From contig NZ_CP142208.1 of assembly GCF_036865545.1 (NCBI RefSeq), positions 186,001 to 250,000 of the forward strand: 64,000 nt of DNA, read 5' to 3'. A program made the position numbers and the translations under genes. Positions 42,903 through 52,214 of this stretch are shown piece by piece. Every line of letters begins with the position of its first letter. The first letter of the stretch is position 1. The notes beneath the pieces are model-generated. The model had not been told where the DNA came from, did no database searches, and saw only the letters and a list, made by a program, of their open reading frames with translations. Source of the stretch: Erwinia sp. E_sp_B01_1 (GTDB lineage: Bacteria > Pseudomonadota > Gammaproteobacteria > Enterobacterales > Enterobacteriaceae).

Positions 42903-44876
42903 ATGTTTTCATTAATGGCAATGATGAAGCGCCTTTCAGCGTTTCTGTTCCGCCGTAAAAGTCAGCCCGCAAACGGGACTTTTCACAGCCAGCGCCTCCC
43001 TGCCTCACTTGCAACGGCGGGATTAAGCAACAAGGCATCCGGTATTTTAATGGCCTTTGTGCCCCCGTATGCCGATTTCCAGCAGGTCAGCCAGGCATGG
43101 CAACGCTTTACCTCCCCCCGTTTGACGGTTATCACGCTTTCCTCGAATGGCGCGCTAAGCAGCAGCGGTAAAGAGACCACCTATTGTGAAGGTCATGGAG
43201 AGGAAGGAAGCTGGCTCTGGCTGCCCGAAAGCCTGATATCCCGCCATGAGACTCATGTTATCGATTTGCACGTCACGGACACGCATACCGCTGCTGACCG
43301 AATCAACGCCATTCAGCGCGAACTGGCGTCGATGACCGTGCGAATGCCCCTCTCCTCCGATCGCACTTTCGCGATGATTTATTGCGATGGCCTCTCGGCG
43401 TCTGAAGGTTTCCTGATGCAGGCCTGGTATAACTGCGGGCGTTTTCCCTGCCTGGCGATCGGCGGGTCGGCTGGCGGCAAAATTGAGTTTGACGGCACCT
43501 GGATTGGCGTGGGTGGAAAGGTGTTGCAGGGGAAAGCCGTGATTATTTTCTGTCAGATGGCTGCAGGAAAATCTTTCGCGCCCTTTAAAAGCCAGAACTT
43601 TACCCCTCGTGACCAGAGCTGGCTGATTGCAGAGGCCGATCCGGTTGCCCGTACGGTAACCTCGGTCTTTGATCGCCAGGGCCAGCAGGTACGCTTTACC
43701 GAAGCGCTGGCAACATCCCTGGGGTGCAATGAGCAGATGCTCAGTGAACGTCTGAAAGGGCTGACATTTGGGGTGAAAGTGGGGGAGGAATTTTTCATCC
43801 GCTCTGTCGCTAAAATTGAACCTGGCAGCGTGCAGTTCTTCTGCGATCTGGAGTTTGGGGATCGCCTCTATTTGCTGGAAGAGACGGATTTTAAGCAGAC
43901 TACGCGGCAGGACTGGCAGACCTTTATCGCTAAACGAGGCAGGCCGGCAGCGATCCTGATGAATGACTGTATTCTGCGGCGGGCAGGCAATGAGGGTCAG
44001 TTGCATAATGCACATTTTTTCAAGGGCTTACCTGCGGCTGGCTTCTCCAGCTTTGGTGAAATCCTGGGCGTGCCTATCAATCAGACATTATCAGCGCTGG
44101 TTTTTTTCAATCATGATGTCAAAGCGATGACGCAGTTCCCGGTTGAATACGCTGGCTATGCAGGGCATTACGCCCAGCGTGCGCTGCGCCGTTGGGAAGC
44201 GCTGAACAGTATCCAGACCCGCGTGCTTAACCGGGTAATCTCTTATCAACAGGAGATCTCACCGTTGATGGCGGCCCTGCCGATGCTGGAAGCGGCTACG
44301 CAAAATCAAAACGAGACGTTAGGCATGGCGGAAACCAGTATCCGCGCACTGAGCAGCATTGCTCTGCGGAGCCAACAGGCGCAGAGCCGCCTGGAGGAGG
44401 GGCTGGACGACCTGGAGAAAATTTCCATGGGCATTAACCACATCACCAGCGGCATCAGCGACATTGCATTCCAGACTAATTTGCTTTCGTTGAACGCCGC
44501 AGTTGAGGCTGCACGGGCAGGAGAAGCGGGGCGGGGGTTTGCGGTCGTGGCGGGTGAAGTCCGCAGGCTGGCGCACTCTTCAAAAGAGCAGGCCGACTCC
44601 ACGGCAGGGAATATCAACGAGGCGGTAGAAACTATTGCGCGGATCCGCATCGTTGCCAGTGAAACGGTGGCAACCTCTACCGAGATGGCTGAGCGCAGCA
44701 TCACGGCGGCGGATGCGATAGCCGCTATGAGCCAGAAGACCAACAACGAGCGGGAGAGTATTGCGAAGCATCTTGGCAGCCTGCGCACGCTGACGGAGGG
44801 AATGGATGCCATGCAGGATGCCGTAGTGCAACTGACCGTGCTGCAAAAACTCTCCACTGCAAATCAAAAAGCGTAG
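42903..44876 (+). CDS. Soluble FIST-domain methyl-accepting chemotaxis protein
   Basis: A 657-residue chemoreceptor without any transmembrane segment. The N-terminal ~390 residues are FIST_N and FIST_C domains, an intracellular sensor fold proposed to bind small ligands such as amino acids ('[18 protein letters not shown]', '[19 protein letters not shown]', '[12 protein letters not shown]'). From about residue 430 a coiled coil leads into the signalling hairpin '[20 protein letters not shown]' near residues 521-540, which contacts CheA and CheW. No chemotaxis genes are adjacent, so it works with a core system elsewhere. It is divergent from the siderophore operon; 310 bp lie between them. Confidence 0.88.
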   Translation: MFSLMAMMKRLSAFLFRRKSQPANGTFHSQRLPASLATAGLSNKASGILMAFVPPYADFQQVSQAWQRFTSPRLTVITLSSNGALSSSGKETTYCEGHGEEGSWLWLPESLISRHETHVIDLHVTDTHTAADRINAIQRELASMTVRMPLSSDRTFAMIYCDGLSASEGFLMQAWYNCGRFPCLAIGGSAGGKIEFDGTWIGVGGKVLQGKAVIIFCQMAAGKSFAPFKSQNFTPRDQSWLIAEADPVARTVTSVFDRQGQQVRFTEALATSLGCNEQMLSERLKGLTFGVKVGEEFFIRSVAKIEPGSVQFFCDLEFGDRLYLLEETDFKQTTRQDWQTFIAKRGRPAAILMNDCILRRAGNEGQLHNAHFFKGLPAAGFSSFGEILGVPINQTLSALVFFNHDVKAMTQFPVEYAGYAGHYAQRALRRWEALNSIQTRVLNRVISYQQEISPLMAALPMLEAATQNQNETLGMAETSIRALSSIALRSQQAQSRLEEGLDDLEKISMGINHITSGISDIAFQTNLLSLNAAVEAARAGEAGRGFAVVAGEVRRLAHSSKEQADSTAGNINEAVETIARIRIVASETVATSTEMAERSITAADAIAAMSQKTNNERESIAKHLGSLRTLTEGMDAMQDAVVQLTVLQKLSTANQKA

Positions 44877-44885
44877 CGATCTATC

Positions 44886-44912
44886 TGGCCGGGCAACCAT
44901 GCTGCCCGGCCA
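44886..44912. terminator. Bidirectional terminator after the chemoreceptor gene
   Basis: TGGCCGGGCA-accatgc-TGCCCGGCCA is a perfect 10-bp stem in the 43-bp gap between two convergent genes. Confidence 0.7.
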
Positions 44913-44919
44913 TTCAGAC

Positions 44920-46050
44920 TTACTCCGGTTGCGCGGAAGGGAGAACCGGTTTGATCGCCACAGGTTTTAAGCCAAACAGGGCGGAAAGTAGTTTGCTTCT
45001 TTTCACCATGTAATAGAGCAGGAAGCTGACAGCCAGCCCAATCGAGGTAATCAGCGCTACGTAGATAATGGCGTTTTCCTTCGCCACCCAGGCATCTGCA
45101 AGGTAAGAGAAAGAGATCACCACCGGGTAGTGCATGATGTAAACGACCAGCGCCGAATCCACCACCAGTTTGACTAATCTGCTCTCATTGATGCGTATTT
45201 TTTCAAAGAAAAATACCAGCCAGAAAGAGATCAGCACGGAGAAAACGCTGGCGATAAGGGTGGGGATATATTTCATCACCCCTTCAATATGGTTATGCAG
45301 CGTGTAATAGAACGCCAGGTATGTCACCAGCCCCATTGGCAGAACAAACCAGCTGCTGAGGATCCAGCTGCTTTTAATTTGCGGGATTTTATCCCGGTTA
45401 ACATATAAAGCATACCCAGCCGCATAATAGATAAAGAAACGCGCCGTTACGGGAACTAATGCCACAAATTCGCCCATATCTTTGACCACATATTTCACGG
45501 CAAAGAACAGGTTACAGCTAATAATAATGGCAGCCACAACCACCGGCAGCGGCAGGGATCTGAACAGCGCGGCAATTTTGTCACAGAGGCTGACCGGAAC
45601 AATCAGTGACATTACCGACAGCGACACCAGGAACCAGAGATGATGCAGCATGGTCCAGGAGTTTACCAACCCCGAGAGGGCTAATGGGTTGCCTTTAATA
45701 GAGGCTGTGATGAGATACATCAGCGGGGGAATAAATAAAAATGCCCCCACCAGTGGCAACAGCACGCGTTTTTTTCGGTTATCAATAAAGAAATCCCGAC
45801 CCTTTCTCAGAATGACCATGGCTGAGAACATGCCGGAGAGAAAGAAAAAGGCCTCCATGCGAAAAGCATGAACAAATTCAATCAGCGAAGAAAAAGCGAT
45901 TGATTCATTTTTGTTGGCGACGTAGTACCAGTAATTACCACTGCCGGGCAGGCTTCTTGCTGCATGATAGAGCACGCCCTCCAGAATCAGCACGGCGCGT
46001 AAAAAGTCCAGGCCGATATTTCTTCGCGCTAAAAACGGTGAGGTATCCAT
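44920..46050 (-). CDS. Acyltransferase family 3 membrane protein
   Basis: A 376-residue inner-membrane acyltransferase (family 3, OafA/OpgC-like) with about ten hydrophobic segments. The catalytic arginine and histidine motif R-x10-H is visible at the start: Arg18 and His29 in 'FLRAVLILEGVLYHAAR'. Members move acyl groups (acetyl, succinyl) from the cytoplasm to sugars or peptides of the envelope. There is no fused SGNH domain, but an exported SGNH hydrolase gene lies upstream in divergent orientation, so the two may work as a split acyltransferase system. Confidence 0.87.
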   Translation of the reverse strand: MDTSPFLARRNIGLDFLRAVLILEGVLYHAARSLPGSGNYWYYVANKNESIAFSSLIEFVHAFRMEAFFFLSGMFSAMVILRKGRDFFIDNRKKRVLLPLVGAFLFIPPLMYLITASIKGNPLALSGLVNSWTMLHHLWFLVSLSVMSLIVPVSLCDKIAALFRSLPLPVVVAAIIISCNLFFAVKYVVKDMGEFVALVPVTARFFIYYAAGYALYVNRDKIPQIKSSWILSSWFVLPMGLVTYLAFYYTLHNHIEGVMKYIPTLIASVFSVLISFWLVFFFEKIRINESRLVKLVVDSALVVYIMHYPVVISFSYLADAWVAKENAIIYVALITSIGLAVSFLLYYMVKRSKLLSALFGLKPVAIKPVLPSAQPE

Positions 46051-46731
46051 AACTTTGCCTTAATAACTGTCTGTCAATTTTAAGCTGGACCTGGCGTCAG
46101 ATTTCGCAGTCGATATTCTCATTGCGCATAATGATGTGAGGTCCTGATTCCCTGGAAGAGTGTAACTCCTGTAGAGTGCGGAGAATAATATCATCGTTAT
46201 GATTAAGGTTTACTGGCTGACGTAGAAATCAGAAAAACGCTAATAACTTACCTGAAGTTATTATGGTGCTCTCACTAAAAGTAATGAAATTTCAGAGCCG
46301 AAATTAATTTTATTAACTTGTTGTAATTATTCTTTATTTGTTTTTATTTTTTAGGTTTTTGCCATTGGCTTTACACAGAGAATCTGTGGATTCCACCAGT
46401 TTTACTTATGTAGCGTCCTGGTAAATTTCTCAAAACCAGGAGGATTAATGCTGATGAAATCAGAAGGGAGTGTTAATAAATTTCTCCTGGACTGTGCGTT
46501 TTCATTTCAGTATATCCTTTTGCGCTGCACGCATCTGGCGCAGATAAGAAGGGTCATTTAACTGGCCTGCGGCCCTTAAACAGGTACAAAAACGCAGTAT
46601 AAATCGGAATTTGATCATTCATTTATCCTCCCGGAAATGATAAATTTCCGCCTTATTGTTTTGAATTACCCTTTCCCTGAGATGATTCAGGGTTTACTTA
46701 GCCCCCGGCTGCTACCAGGCAAAGGTTTTAT
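46051..46731. promoter_or_regulatory. Long AT-rich divergent intergenic region
   Basis: The 681-bp gap between the acyltransferase and SGNH genes is AT-rich. It holds several dyads: TAATAACTT-acctg-AAGTTATTA (46241-46263, perfect 9-bp arms), GAATC-tgtg-GATTC (46380-46393), and CCCTGA-gatgat-TCAGGG (46675-46692). It also has a short open frame described separately. Such length and dyad density suggest regulated divergent promoters, but I cannot name the regulator. Confidence 0.4.
46448..46561 (+). CDS. Candidate small ORF (37 aa), weakly supported
   Basis: An ATG at 46448 is preceded by AGGAGG with 5-nt spacing, one of the strongest ribosome sites in the window. It opens a 37-codon frame ending in TAA. 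The product begins 'MLMKSEGSVNKFLLDC' and has a hydrophobic middle 'AFSFQYILL'. The AGGAGG lies next to the 3' arm of CCTGGT...ACCAGG (a hairpin that could mask it). I know no homologue; it may be a leader peptide or chance. Confidence 0.3.
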   Translation: MLMKSEGSVNKFLLDCAFSFQYILLRCTHLAQIRRVI

Positions 46732-47472
46732 ATGTTCAAACAGATCGCGATCCCGCTACTGGCGCTTCTGCCATTGCTTTCACAGGCAAAAAACATCGAC
46801 GGCGGTATGATTATCGAAGCCTATGGCGGATCCAGTACGGCGGGGGTGATGGCGGTCAGAAAAGAGAATGGCCGGCTGAAGAATGTGGTCACCAGAGAGA
46901 ATGAAATACATTTCCTGAGCGATTTTCTGCAGAAAAAATATGGCAAGAGCATTGAAGTTATCAATAAAGGCCAGCCTTCGGCGCAGGCAATAGAATTACT
47001 TAACGGCACTTACAAATATAAAAATAATGGGCTGTGGGCGGATGAAATGAAAAAATCCAAAGCCAGGCTGATTATTCTGAACTTCGCCACCAATGATGCG
47101 CGGCACTATCATTTTAAAGATGCAAAACCGGATTACGTGTTAAGCCCGGATCAGTATGAAAAGGTCATGACCGAACTGATCACTATTGCCCGCGATAACG
47201 GCAAACAGGTGGTCTTGCAGGAGCCGCATCCGCTGTGCGGTAAAGCAGTATCATGGAATATTTCGCCCTACAGCGCCAGGCTGGACGCTGTCGCTAAAAC
47301 CTTGTCCGTGCCGCTGGTTAAACAGTATCAGCGTATTCAGGAGATACCGGGCTGGCAGTCGATGATGTCGCCGGATTGCATTCATCCCTCCAGCGAGCTT
47401 TATAAAATCAAGGCTGAAGAAACCTGGAAAGTCATTGATGATAACTTCGCTACCCTGATGGCCAGACGCTGA
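46732..47472 (+). CDS. Exported SGNH/GDSL-like hydrolase
   Basis: A 246-residue protein with a signal peptide 'MFKQIAIPLLALLPLLSQAK'. The SGNH blocks are visible: block I 'YGGSSTAG' (nucleophile Ser34), block II Gly near residue 80 ('NKGQPS'), block III 'FATNDAR' with Asn121, and block V 'SPDCIHPSS' with the Asp-His pair. It should be a periplasmic esterase or O-acyl transferase that takes acyl groups from an acyltransferase-3 partner. The divergent gene at 44920-46050 encodes such a partner. A single gene with a terminator behind it. Confidence 0.83.
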   Translation: MFKQIAIPLLALLPLLSQAKNIDGGMIIEAYGGSSTAGVMAVRKENGRLKNVVTRENEIHFLSDFLQKKYGKSIEVINKGQPSAQAIELLNGTYKYKNNGLWADEMKKSKARLIILNFATNDARHYHFKDAKPDYVLSPDQYEKVMTELITIARDNGKQVVLQEPHPLCGKAVSWNISPYSARLDAVAKTLSVPLVKQYQRIQEIPGWQSMMSPDCIHPSSELYKIKAEETWKVIDDNFATLMARR

Positions 47473-47484
47473 AGTGAAGCCATA

Positions 47485-47510
47485 AAAAAAGCCAGCATCA
47501 GCTGGCTTGT
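47485..47510. terminator. Terminator between the SGNH gene and gor
   Basis: An A-run followed by GCCAGC-atca-GCTGGC and TTG forms a short perfect stem between convergent genes. On the - strand it ends in a T7 run, so it mainly serves gor. Confidence 0.7.
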
Positions 47511-47527
47511 TCAGATCAGGCAAAGCG

Positions 47528-48880
47528 TTAACGCATGGTAACGAACTCTTCCGACCCGGTAGGGTGGATCGCCACGGTGTTGTCGAAGTCTTTCTTGGTG
47601 GCACCCATTTTCAGTGCCACGGCGAAGCCCTGCAGCATTTCATCCATGCCGTAGCCGATGCCGTGGATGCCCACAATCTTCTCATCTTTGCCCACGCAAA
47701 CCAGCTTCATACGGCAAGGCTGACGGTGCTGAGTCACTGCGGTATACATGGCGGTGAAAGAAGACTTATATACTTTCACTTCGTCCTCACCGTACTGCTC
47801 ACGCGCTTCCGGCTCGGTCAGGCCTACCGTACCTATTGGCGGGTGGCTGAAGACCACGGTAGGCACATTGCTGTAATCCAGGTGCTCTTCCGGCTTGTTG
47901 TTAAACAGGCGCTCTGACAGGCGGCGGCCAGCAGCTACCGCCACCGGGGTCAGCTCTACCGCACCGGTGTTATCACCCACCGCGTAAATGCCAGCTACGT
48001 TGGTATTCTGGTATTTATCGACGCTGATGTAGCCCTTTTCGTTCAGCTTCACGCCGGTAACGTCCAGGTTCAGGTTATCGGTCATTGGCTCACGACCAAT
48101 GGCCCACACCAGGCAGTCAACCGTCTGCGCTTCGCCATTTTCCAGTTGCAGAGTCAGGCTGCCGTCAGCGTTTTTAATCACGGCTTTTGGCACAGATTCG
48201 GTATGCAGCGTCGGGCCTTCGGCGTTCATCACTTCCACCAGCGTCTCAACGATCAGCGGATCGAAAGTACGCAGTGGCGCATGCTTGCGCACAAACAGGT
48301 GCGTTTCAGAACCCAGCGCGTTTACCACGCCAGCGATCTCAACGGCGATATAGCCTGCGCCCACCACGGCGGTACGTTTTGGCAGGTCATCCAGCTCAAA
48401 GAAACCGTCGGAATCAATGCCATATTCCGCACCCGGAATGGAAGGATGGGTAGGGCGCCCACCGGTAGCGATCAGGATATTATCGGCGGTAATTTTTTCG
48501 CCGTTAACTTCAACGGTATGCGCATCCACAAAGCGGGCATAGCCTTTGATCACGTCAACGTTGTTTTTACCCAATACGTTGTCATAAGAGGTATGAATGC
48601 GGTCGATATAGGCGCTGCGGTTCTTAACCAGCGTTGCCCAGCTGAAATGGTTCACGGTGGTATCGAAACCGTAATCCGGGCCGTACTGGTGGATAGCTTC
48701 AGCGATCTGTGCCGCGTGCCACATCACTTTCTTGGGAACGCATCCGACGTTCACACAGGTGCCGCCGAGGTCTTTAGCTTCGATCAACGCGCATTTCTGG
48801 CCATACATAGCCGCGCGGTTAATAGAGGCGATACCGCCGCTGCCGCCGCCAATGGCAAGGTAGTCATAATGTCTGGTCAT
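47528..48880 (-). CDS. gor: Glutathione reductase
   Basis: A 450-residue FAD disulfide reductase, the same length as E. coli Gor, that uses NADPH to reduce oxidised glutathione in the cytoplasm. The N-terminal FAD loop is 'AIGGGSGG', the redox pair is Cys42 and Cys47 in '[13 protein letters not shown]', the NADPH loop is '[13 protein letters not shown]', and the C-terminal active-site segment is '[12 protein letters not shown]'. ATG 48880 gives the family start '[13 protein letters not shown]'. It opens the conserved gor-yhiN block. Confidence 0.97.
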   Translation of the reverse strand: MTRHYDYLAIGGGSGGIASINRAAMYGQKCALIEAKDLGGTCVNVGCVPKKVMWHAAQIAEAIHQYGPDYGFDTTVNHFSWATLVKNRSAYIDRIHTSYDNVLGKNNVDVIKGYARFVDAHTVEVNGEKITADNILIATGGRPTHPSIPGAEYGIDSDGFFELDDLPKRTAVVGAGYIAVEIAGVVNALGSETHLFVRKHAPLRTFDPLIVETLVEVMNAEGPTLHTESVPKAVIKNADGSLTLQLENGEAQTVDCLVWAIGREPMTDNLNLDVTGVKLNEKGYISVDKYQNTNVAGIYAVGDNTGAVELTPVAVAAGRRLSERLFNNKPEEHLDYSNVPTVVFSHPPIGTVGLTEPEAREQYGEDEVKVYKSSFTAMYTAVTQHRQPCRMKLVCVGKDEKIVGIHGIGYGMDEMLQGFAVALKMGATKKDFDNTVAIHPTGSEEFVTMR

Positions 48881-49055
48881 CGGAAATTCCATCAGTCAGT
48901 GAAATGAATTGGCAGTAGTGTAACGCCAGTCGGTTAAATGCCGCAAAGTTTGCGTCTATGATTGTGATAGGGCAGCCGCCTGAAAATCGGTAATAATCAT
49001 AAATTACTGCGACAGACCTCACTTTTTTCGCACTTTACTGGCAAAGAGAGACCGG

Positions 49056-49969
49056 ATGGAACTGCTTTTTTAGGAACGGGTGCAGGCACGCCCAGCCGCC
49101 AGCGTAACGTCACCAGCATTGCGCTGAATCTGCACGGCGCGCGCAGCGGCTGCTGGTTGTTTGACTGCGGCGAAGGTACTCAGCATCAGATCATGCGCTC
49201 ACGTACCAGAACCGGCAAATTAGAGAAAATTTTTATCACTCATCTGCACGGCGATCATATTTTTGGCCTGCCGGGGCTGCTGACCAGCCGTTCGATGAAT
49301 GGCGTCAGCGACACCCTGACGGTTTACGGGCCAAAAGGCATTAAAACCTTTATTGAAACCACCCTGAGCCTTAGCGGCTCCTGGCTGACCTTCCCGCTGG
49401 AAATTGTGGAGATCGAAGCGGGTATGCTGTTTAACGATGAGCATTTTCGCGTGACGGCTTATCCCCTTACTCACCCGGTGGAGTGTTACGGTTTTCGTAT
49501 TGAAGAGCATGAAAAACCCGGTGCACTGGATGCCGAAGGCTTGCTGGCCGCAGGCATTAAACCGGGCAAATTGTTCCAGGATCTTAAACTGGGTAAAACG
49601 GTCACCCTGGAAGATGGCCGCGTGGTGAACGGCAAAGAGTGGCTTGGATCGCCCACGCCGGGCGTGACACTGGCTATTTTTGGCGATACCAGCCCGACCA
49701 CGGCTTCAGTTGAGCTGGCAGCGGGGGCTGATGTGATGGTTCATGAGGCTACGCTGGAAAAGGCGCTGGAAGAAAAAGCCAACGGGCGGGGACATTCCTC
49801 AACGGTGCAGGCGGCAACAGCAGCAAAAGAAGCAGGGGCAAAGAAGCTGATTATTACGCACCTCAGCTCGCGTTATCTGCGGGAGGATGCGGAAAGATTA
49901 CTGGCGGAGTGTCGGGAGATTTTCCCCAATACCGAGATGGCGCATGATTTTTCAGTATTTGAGGTGTGA
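49056..49969 (+). pseudogene. rbn: Ribonuclease BN/Z with a one-base frameshift
   Basis: From ATG 49056 the frame reads 'MELLF' and hits TAG after a run of six T (49066-49071). Adding one T gives '[19 protein letters not shown]' and joins the long frame that follows to the true stop. That frame holds the zinc motif '[15 protein letters not shown]', 'GDTSPTT', 'MVHEATLE' and 'GHSSTVQAA'. Rbn is a tRNA 3'-end processing enzyme of about 305 residues. The rest of the gene is undamaged, so a sequence error is likely. It lies between gor and rlmJ, unlike in E. coli. Confidence 0.9.
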
Positions 49970-50047
49970 ACCCGTTTTAAAGGGCGGTTAGCAAGGCCAC
50001 CCGCCTTCAAAAGGGGACAAAAGCATTCGTCCCCAGGCAAGCTGCTG

Positions 50048-50890
50048 TTACTCAGGCACAATCCAGCTGACTTTGGTGTGGCCGGTTCCGGACGGCACCA
50101 GATGCTTAAGCAGCCACGGCAGCACGTTGTTCATCTGCTTTTCCAGCTTCCACGGTGGGTTAATGACGATCATCCCGGAGGCGGTCATGCCAAAGCGATC
50201 GCTGTCCGGACGCACGCCCAGCTCAATCTGCAGAATGTTACGGATACCGCTGGATTCCAGCTCTTTGGTGATGCGTTTGATCTGCTGGCGCAGTACCACC
50301 GGATACCATAATGCGTACACGCCGGTGCTGAAGCGTTTGTGTCCTTCCAGTAATCCTTTCACCACGGCCTGATAATCGGTTTTCAGCTCATAGGGCGGGT
50401 CGATCAGGGTAAAGCCACGGCGGGAGAGCGGCGGCAGTTTTGACTTTAACTGCTGGAAACCGTCTGCACGCTCGGTACGGGCACGATCGTCCTTCAGGAA
50501 CTCGTTACGCAGCATCGGGTAGTCGCTCGGGTGCAGCTCGGTCATGTTCAGCTTGTCGTAAGGACGCAGAAGATGACGCGCGATCAGCGGGGAGCCTGGG
50601 TAGTAACGCAGTTTGCCATTCGGATTCAGCGCTTTGATGCAGGAGATATAGCTCTCCAGCTCTGCCGGCAGATCGTCCTGCTGCCAGATGCGGGCAATCC
50701 CTTCCAGATATTCCCCGGTGCGCTCGGCGTGCTCGCCGCTCAGCTGATAGCGTCCTGCGCCAGCGTGGGTATCCAGATAGAGGTAAGGTTTATCTTTCTC
50801 ATTCAGGGCGTTGATAATCAGACTCTGAACGGTGTGCTTAAGAACATCGGCGTGGTTGCCGGCGTGAAAACTGTGGCGATAGCTGAGCAT
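50048..50890 (-). CDS. rlmJ: 23S rRNA (adenine-2030-N6) methyltransferase
   Basis: A 280-residue methyltransferase, the E. coli RlmJ (YhiR) length, which methylates A2030 of 23S rRNA. Family landmarks are 'MLSYRHSFHAGNHADVLKH' at the N-terminus, 'YLDTHAGAGRYQL' (SAM binding) and the catalytic 'TLIDPPYELK' at about residue 164. The C-terminus has 'SGMIVINPPW'. Order gor - rlmJ - prlC is kept. It is divergent in strand relative to prlC as in E. coli. Confidence 0.96.
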   Translation of the reverse strand: MLSYRHSFHAGNHADVLKHTVQSLIINALNEKDKPYLYLDTHAGAGRYQLSGEHAERTGEYLEGIARIWQQDDLPAELESYISCIKALNPNGKLRYYPGSPLIARHLLRPYDKLNMTELHPSDYPMLRNEFLKDDRARTERADGFQQLKSKLPPLSRRGFTLIDPPYELKTDYQAVVKGLLEGHKRFSTGVYALWYPVVLRQQIKRITKELESSGIRNILQIELGVRPDSDRFGMTASGMIVINPPWKLEKQMNNVLPWLLKHLVPSGTGHTKVSWIVPE

Positions 50891-51085
50891 TGTGTATCCT
50901 GTTGAATTTATAAGGTTTTAATTGATATTAAATCAGTTTTACCTCACGGATAACCTACAGAACGACGCGCAGCCACGGATGCAGGAAAAAGCATGAGAAC
51001 CTTCAGAGGCCGGGATTATATCAGGGATAGCGGCAGGATGGGCTGAAAGCGTCATCACAAATTGAGGCTTTCGATCGCCATCCTG

Positions 51086-51907
51086 TCACGCCAGACGTTC
51101 CCACATCGGCCAGGTGAAAAACAGCAGGTGCAGCAGATTAAAAGCGAAATGCATCAGCGTGGAAACCCACAGTCTGCCGCTCCACAGCCAGGCAAGCCCG
51201 TAGATGAGACCGGCCAGCGTGGCGAAGCACACCAGCATTGGCCCGCCAGCGATATGCGCGAGGCCAAACAGCATTGAGGCAAGCAGCAATCCCCAGAGAT
51301 TGCCAAGCTTCTGGCTCAGACGCTGCTGGAGATAACCGCGAAACAGCGCCTCCTCAGCCAGCGAGACAAAGAACAGGTTCGCCAGCATAAACGCACCCAG
51401 CCATTCGGGCAGATGCCTTTCCACTCGTAACCCTCCGGCCAGGGTCGCTACCAGCAGCAGCAGCGGCATTGACAGGATCAATATCAGCCACCAGAGCCTG
51501 TTTTTTGGCGCGGCAGCCGGGCGCTTCAGCAGCGTGGGCAGGCAGGCGAGCAGCAGGAAGGGGATCAGCGCCTTATCGAAATTGTAATAAAAGGTAGCTG
51601 GCGCACTTTCCGGCCCGGCTTTGACGTCGCTGATAATCATCAGGTTCGTGAACCCCGGGATCAGATGCAGCATCAGAGCTACAGAAGCGATCGCCAGAAC
51701 CGCCTCGCCAGCCAGGGCCGCGGTGCCCGATGATTTCAGCCGTCCACGCCAGATGGCTACAGCACCCATAGCGATCAGCGCAACGATCGCCTGCCAGTGC
51801 AGGGTGTGATTGAAAATGGCCAGCACCAGCGTAATGAACAGCAGGCCCAGTGAAGCACGCAGGTGAAAAGGCAGAAAAAGCAGTGAGGCAGCAAAGACAT
51901 ACCACAT
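51086..51907 (-). CDS. CPBP family intramembrane protease
   Basis: A 273-residue membrane protein with several hydrophobic segments and the CPBP (CAAX-protease/bacteriocin-processing) motifs: 'SLAEEALFRGYLQQRL' supplies E-E-x3-R, 'MLFGLAHIAGG' supplies a histidine and 'LMHFAFNLLH' the last motif. Related proteins are prenyl-protein proteases in eukaryotes and bacteriocin self-immunity factors in bacteria. ATG 51907 has GGAG upstream; the longer frame at 51982 looks spurious. It is inserted between rlmJ and prlC, which are adjacent in E. coli. Confidence 0.85.
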   Translation of the reverse strand: MWYVFAASLLFLPFHLRASLGLLFITLVLAIFNHTLHWQAIVALIAMGAVAIWRGRLKSSGTAALAGEAVLAIASVALMLHLIPGFTNLMIISDVKAGPESAPATFYYNFDKALIPFLLLACLPTLLKRPAAAPKNRLWWLILILSMPLLLLVATLAGGLRVERHLPEWLGAFMLANLFFVSLAEEALFRGYLQQRLSQKLGNLWGLLLASMLFGLAHIAGGPMLVCFATLAGLIYGLAWLWSGRLWVSTLMHFAFNLLHLLFFTWPMWERLA

Positions 51908-52214
51908 ACAAACACTCCGTGTAGATAACCCTGATGGCCGGGAAAACGGCAGGATTATGCGGTGACCCGGCGGAGCAGGCAACCGGAAAAGCGTACTGTC
52001 CGGCGTAAGCCGGGCCTGTAAGTGATACAGATCAATTTGCCGTTGTTAAAAGGAAAACAGCGAGAGTGCGGGCTGGTATAAGCACACCGTTTCACACCCT
52101 GCAGGGCAATTTCCTCACCGGGCCACCATTGATTTTCGCTACACTTAGCCTCATGTTAGCTTAATCGCGTGCTTAACTGCGCTACATACTTTTGACCATA
52201 ACAAGGACTGCGCA

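Noticed and set aside
43155..44015. 286-codon frame antisense to the FIST chemoreceptor gene
   Set aside because: The sense strand has diagnostic FIST and chemoreceptor motifs throughout.
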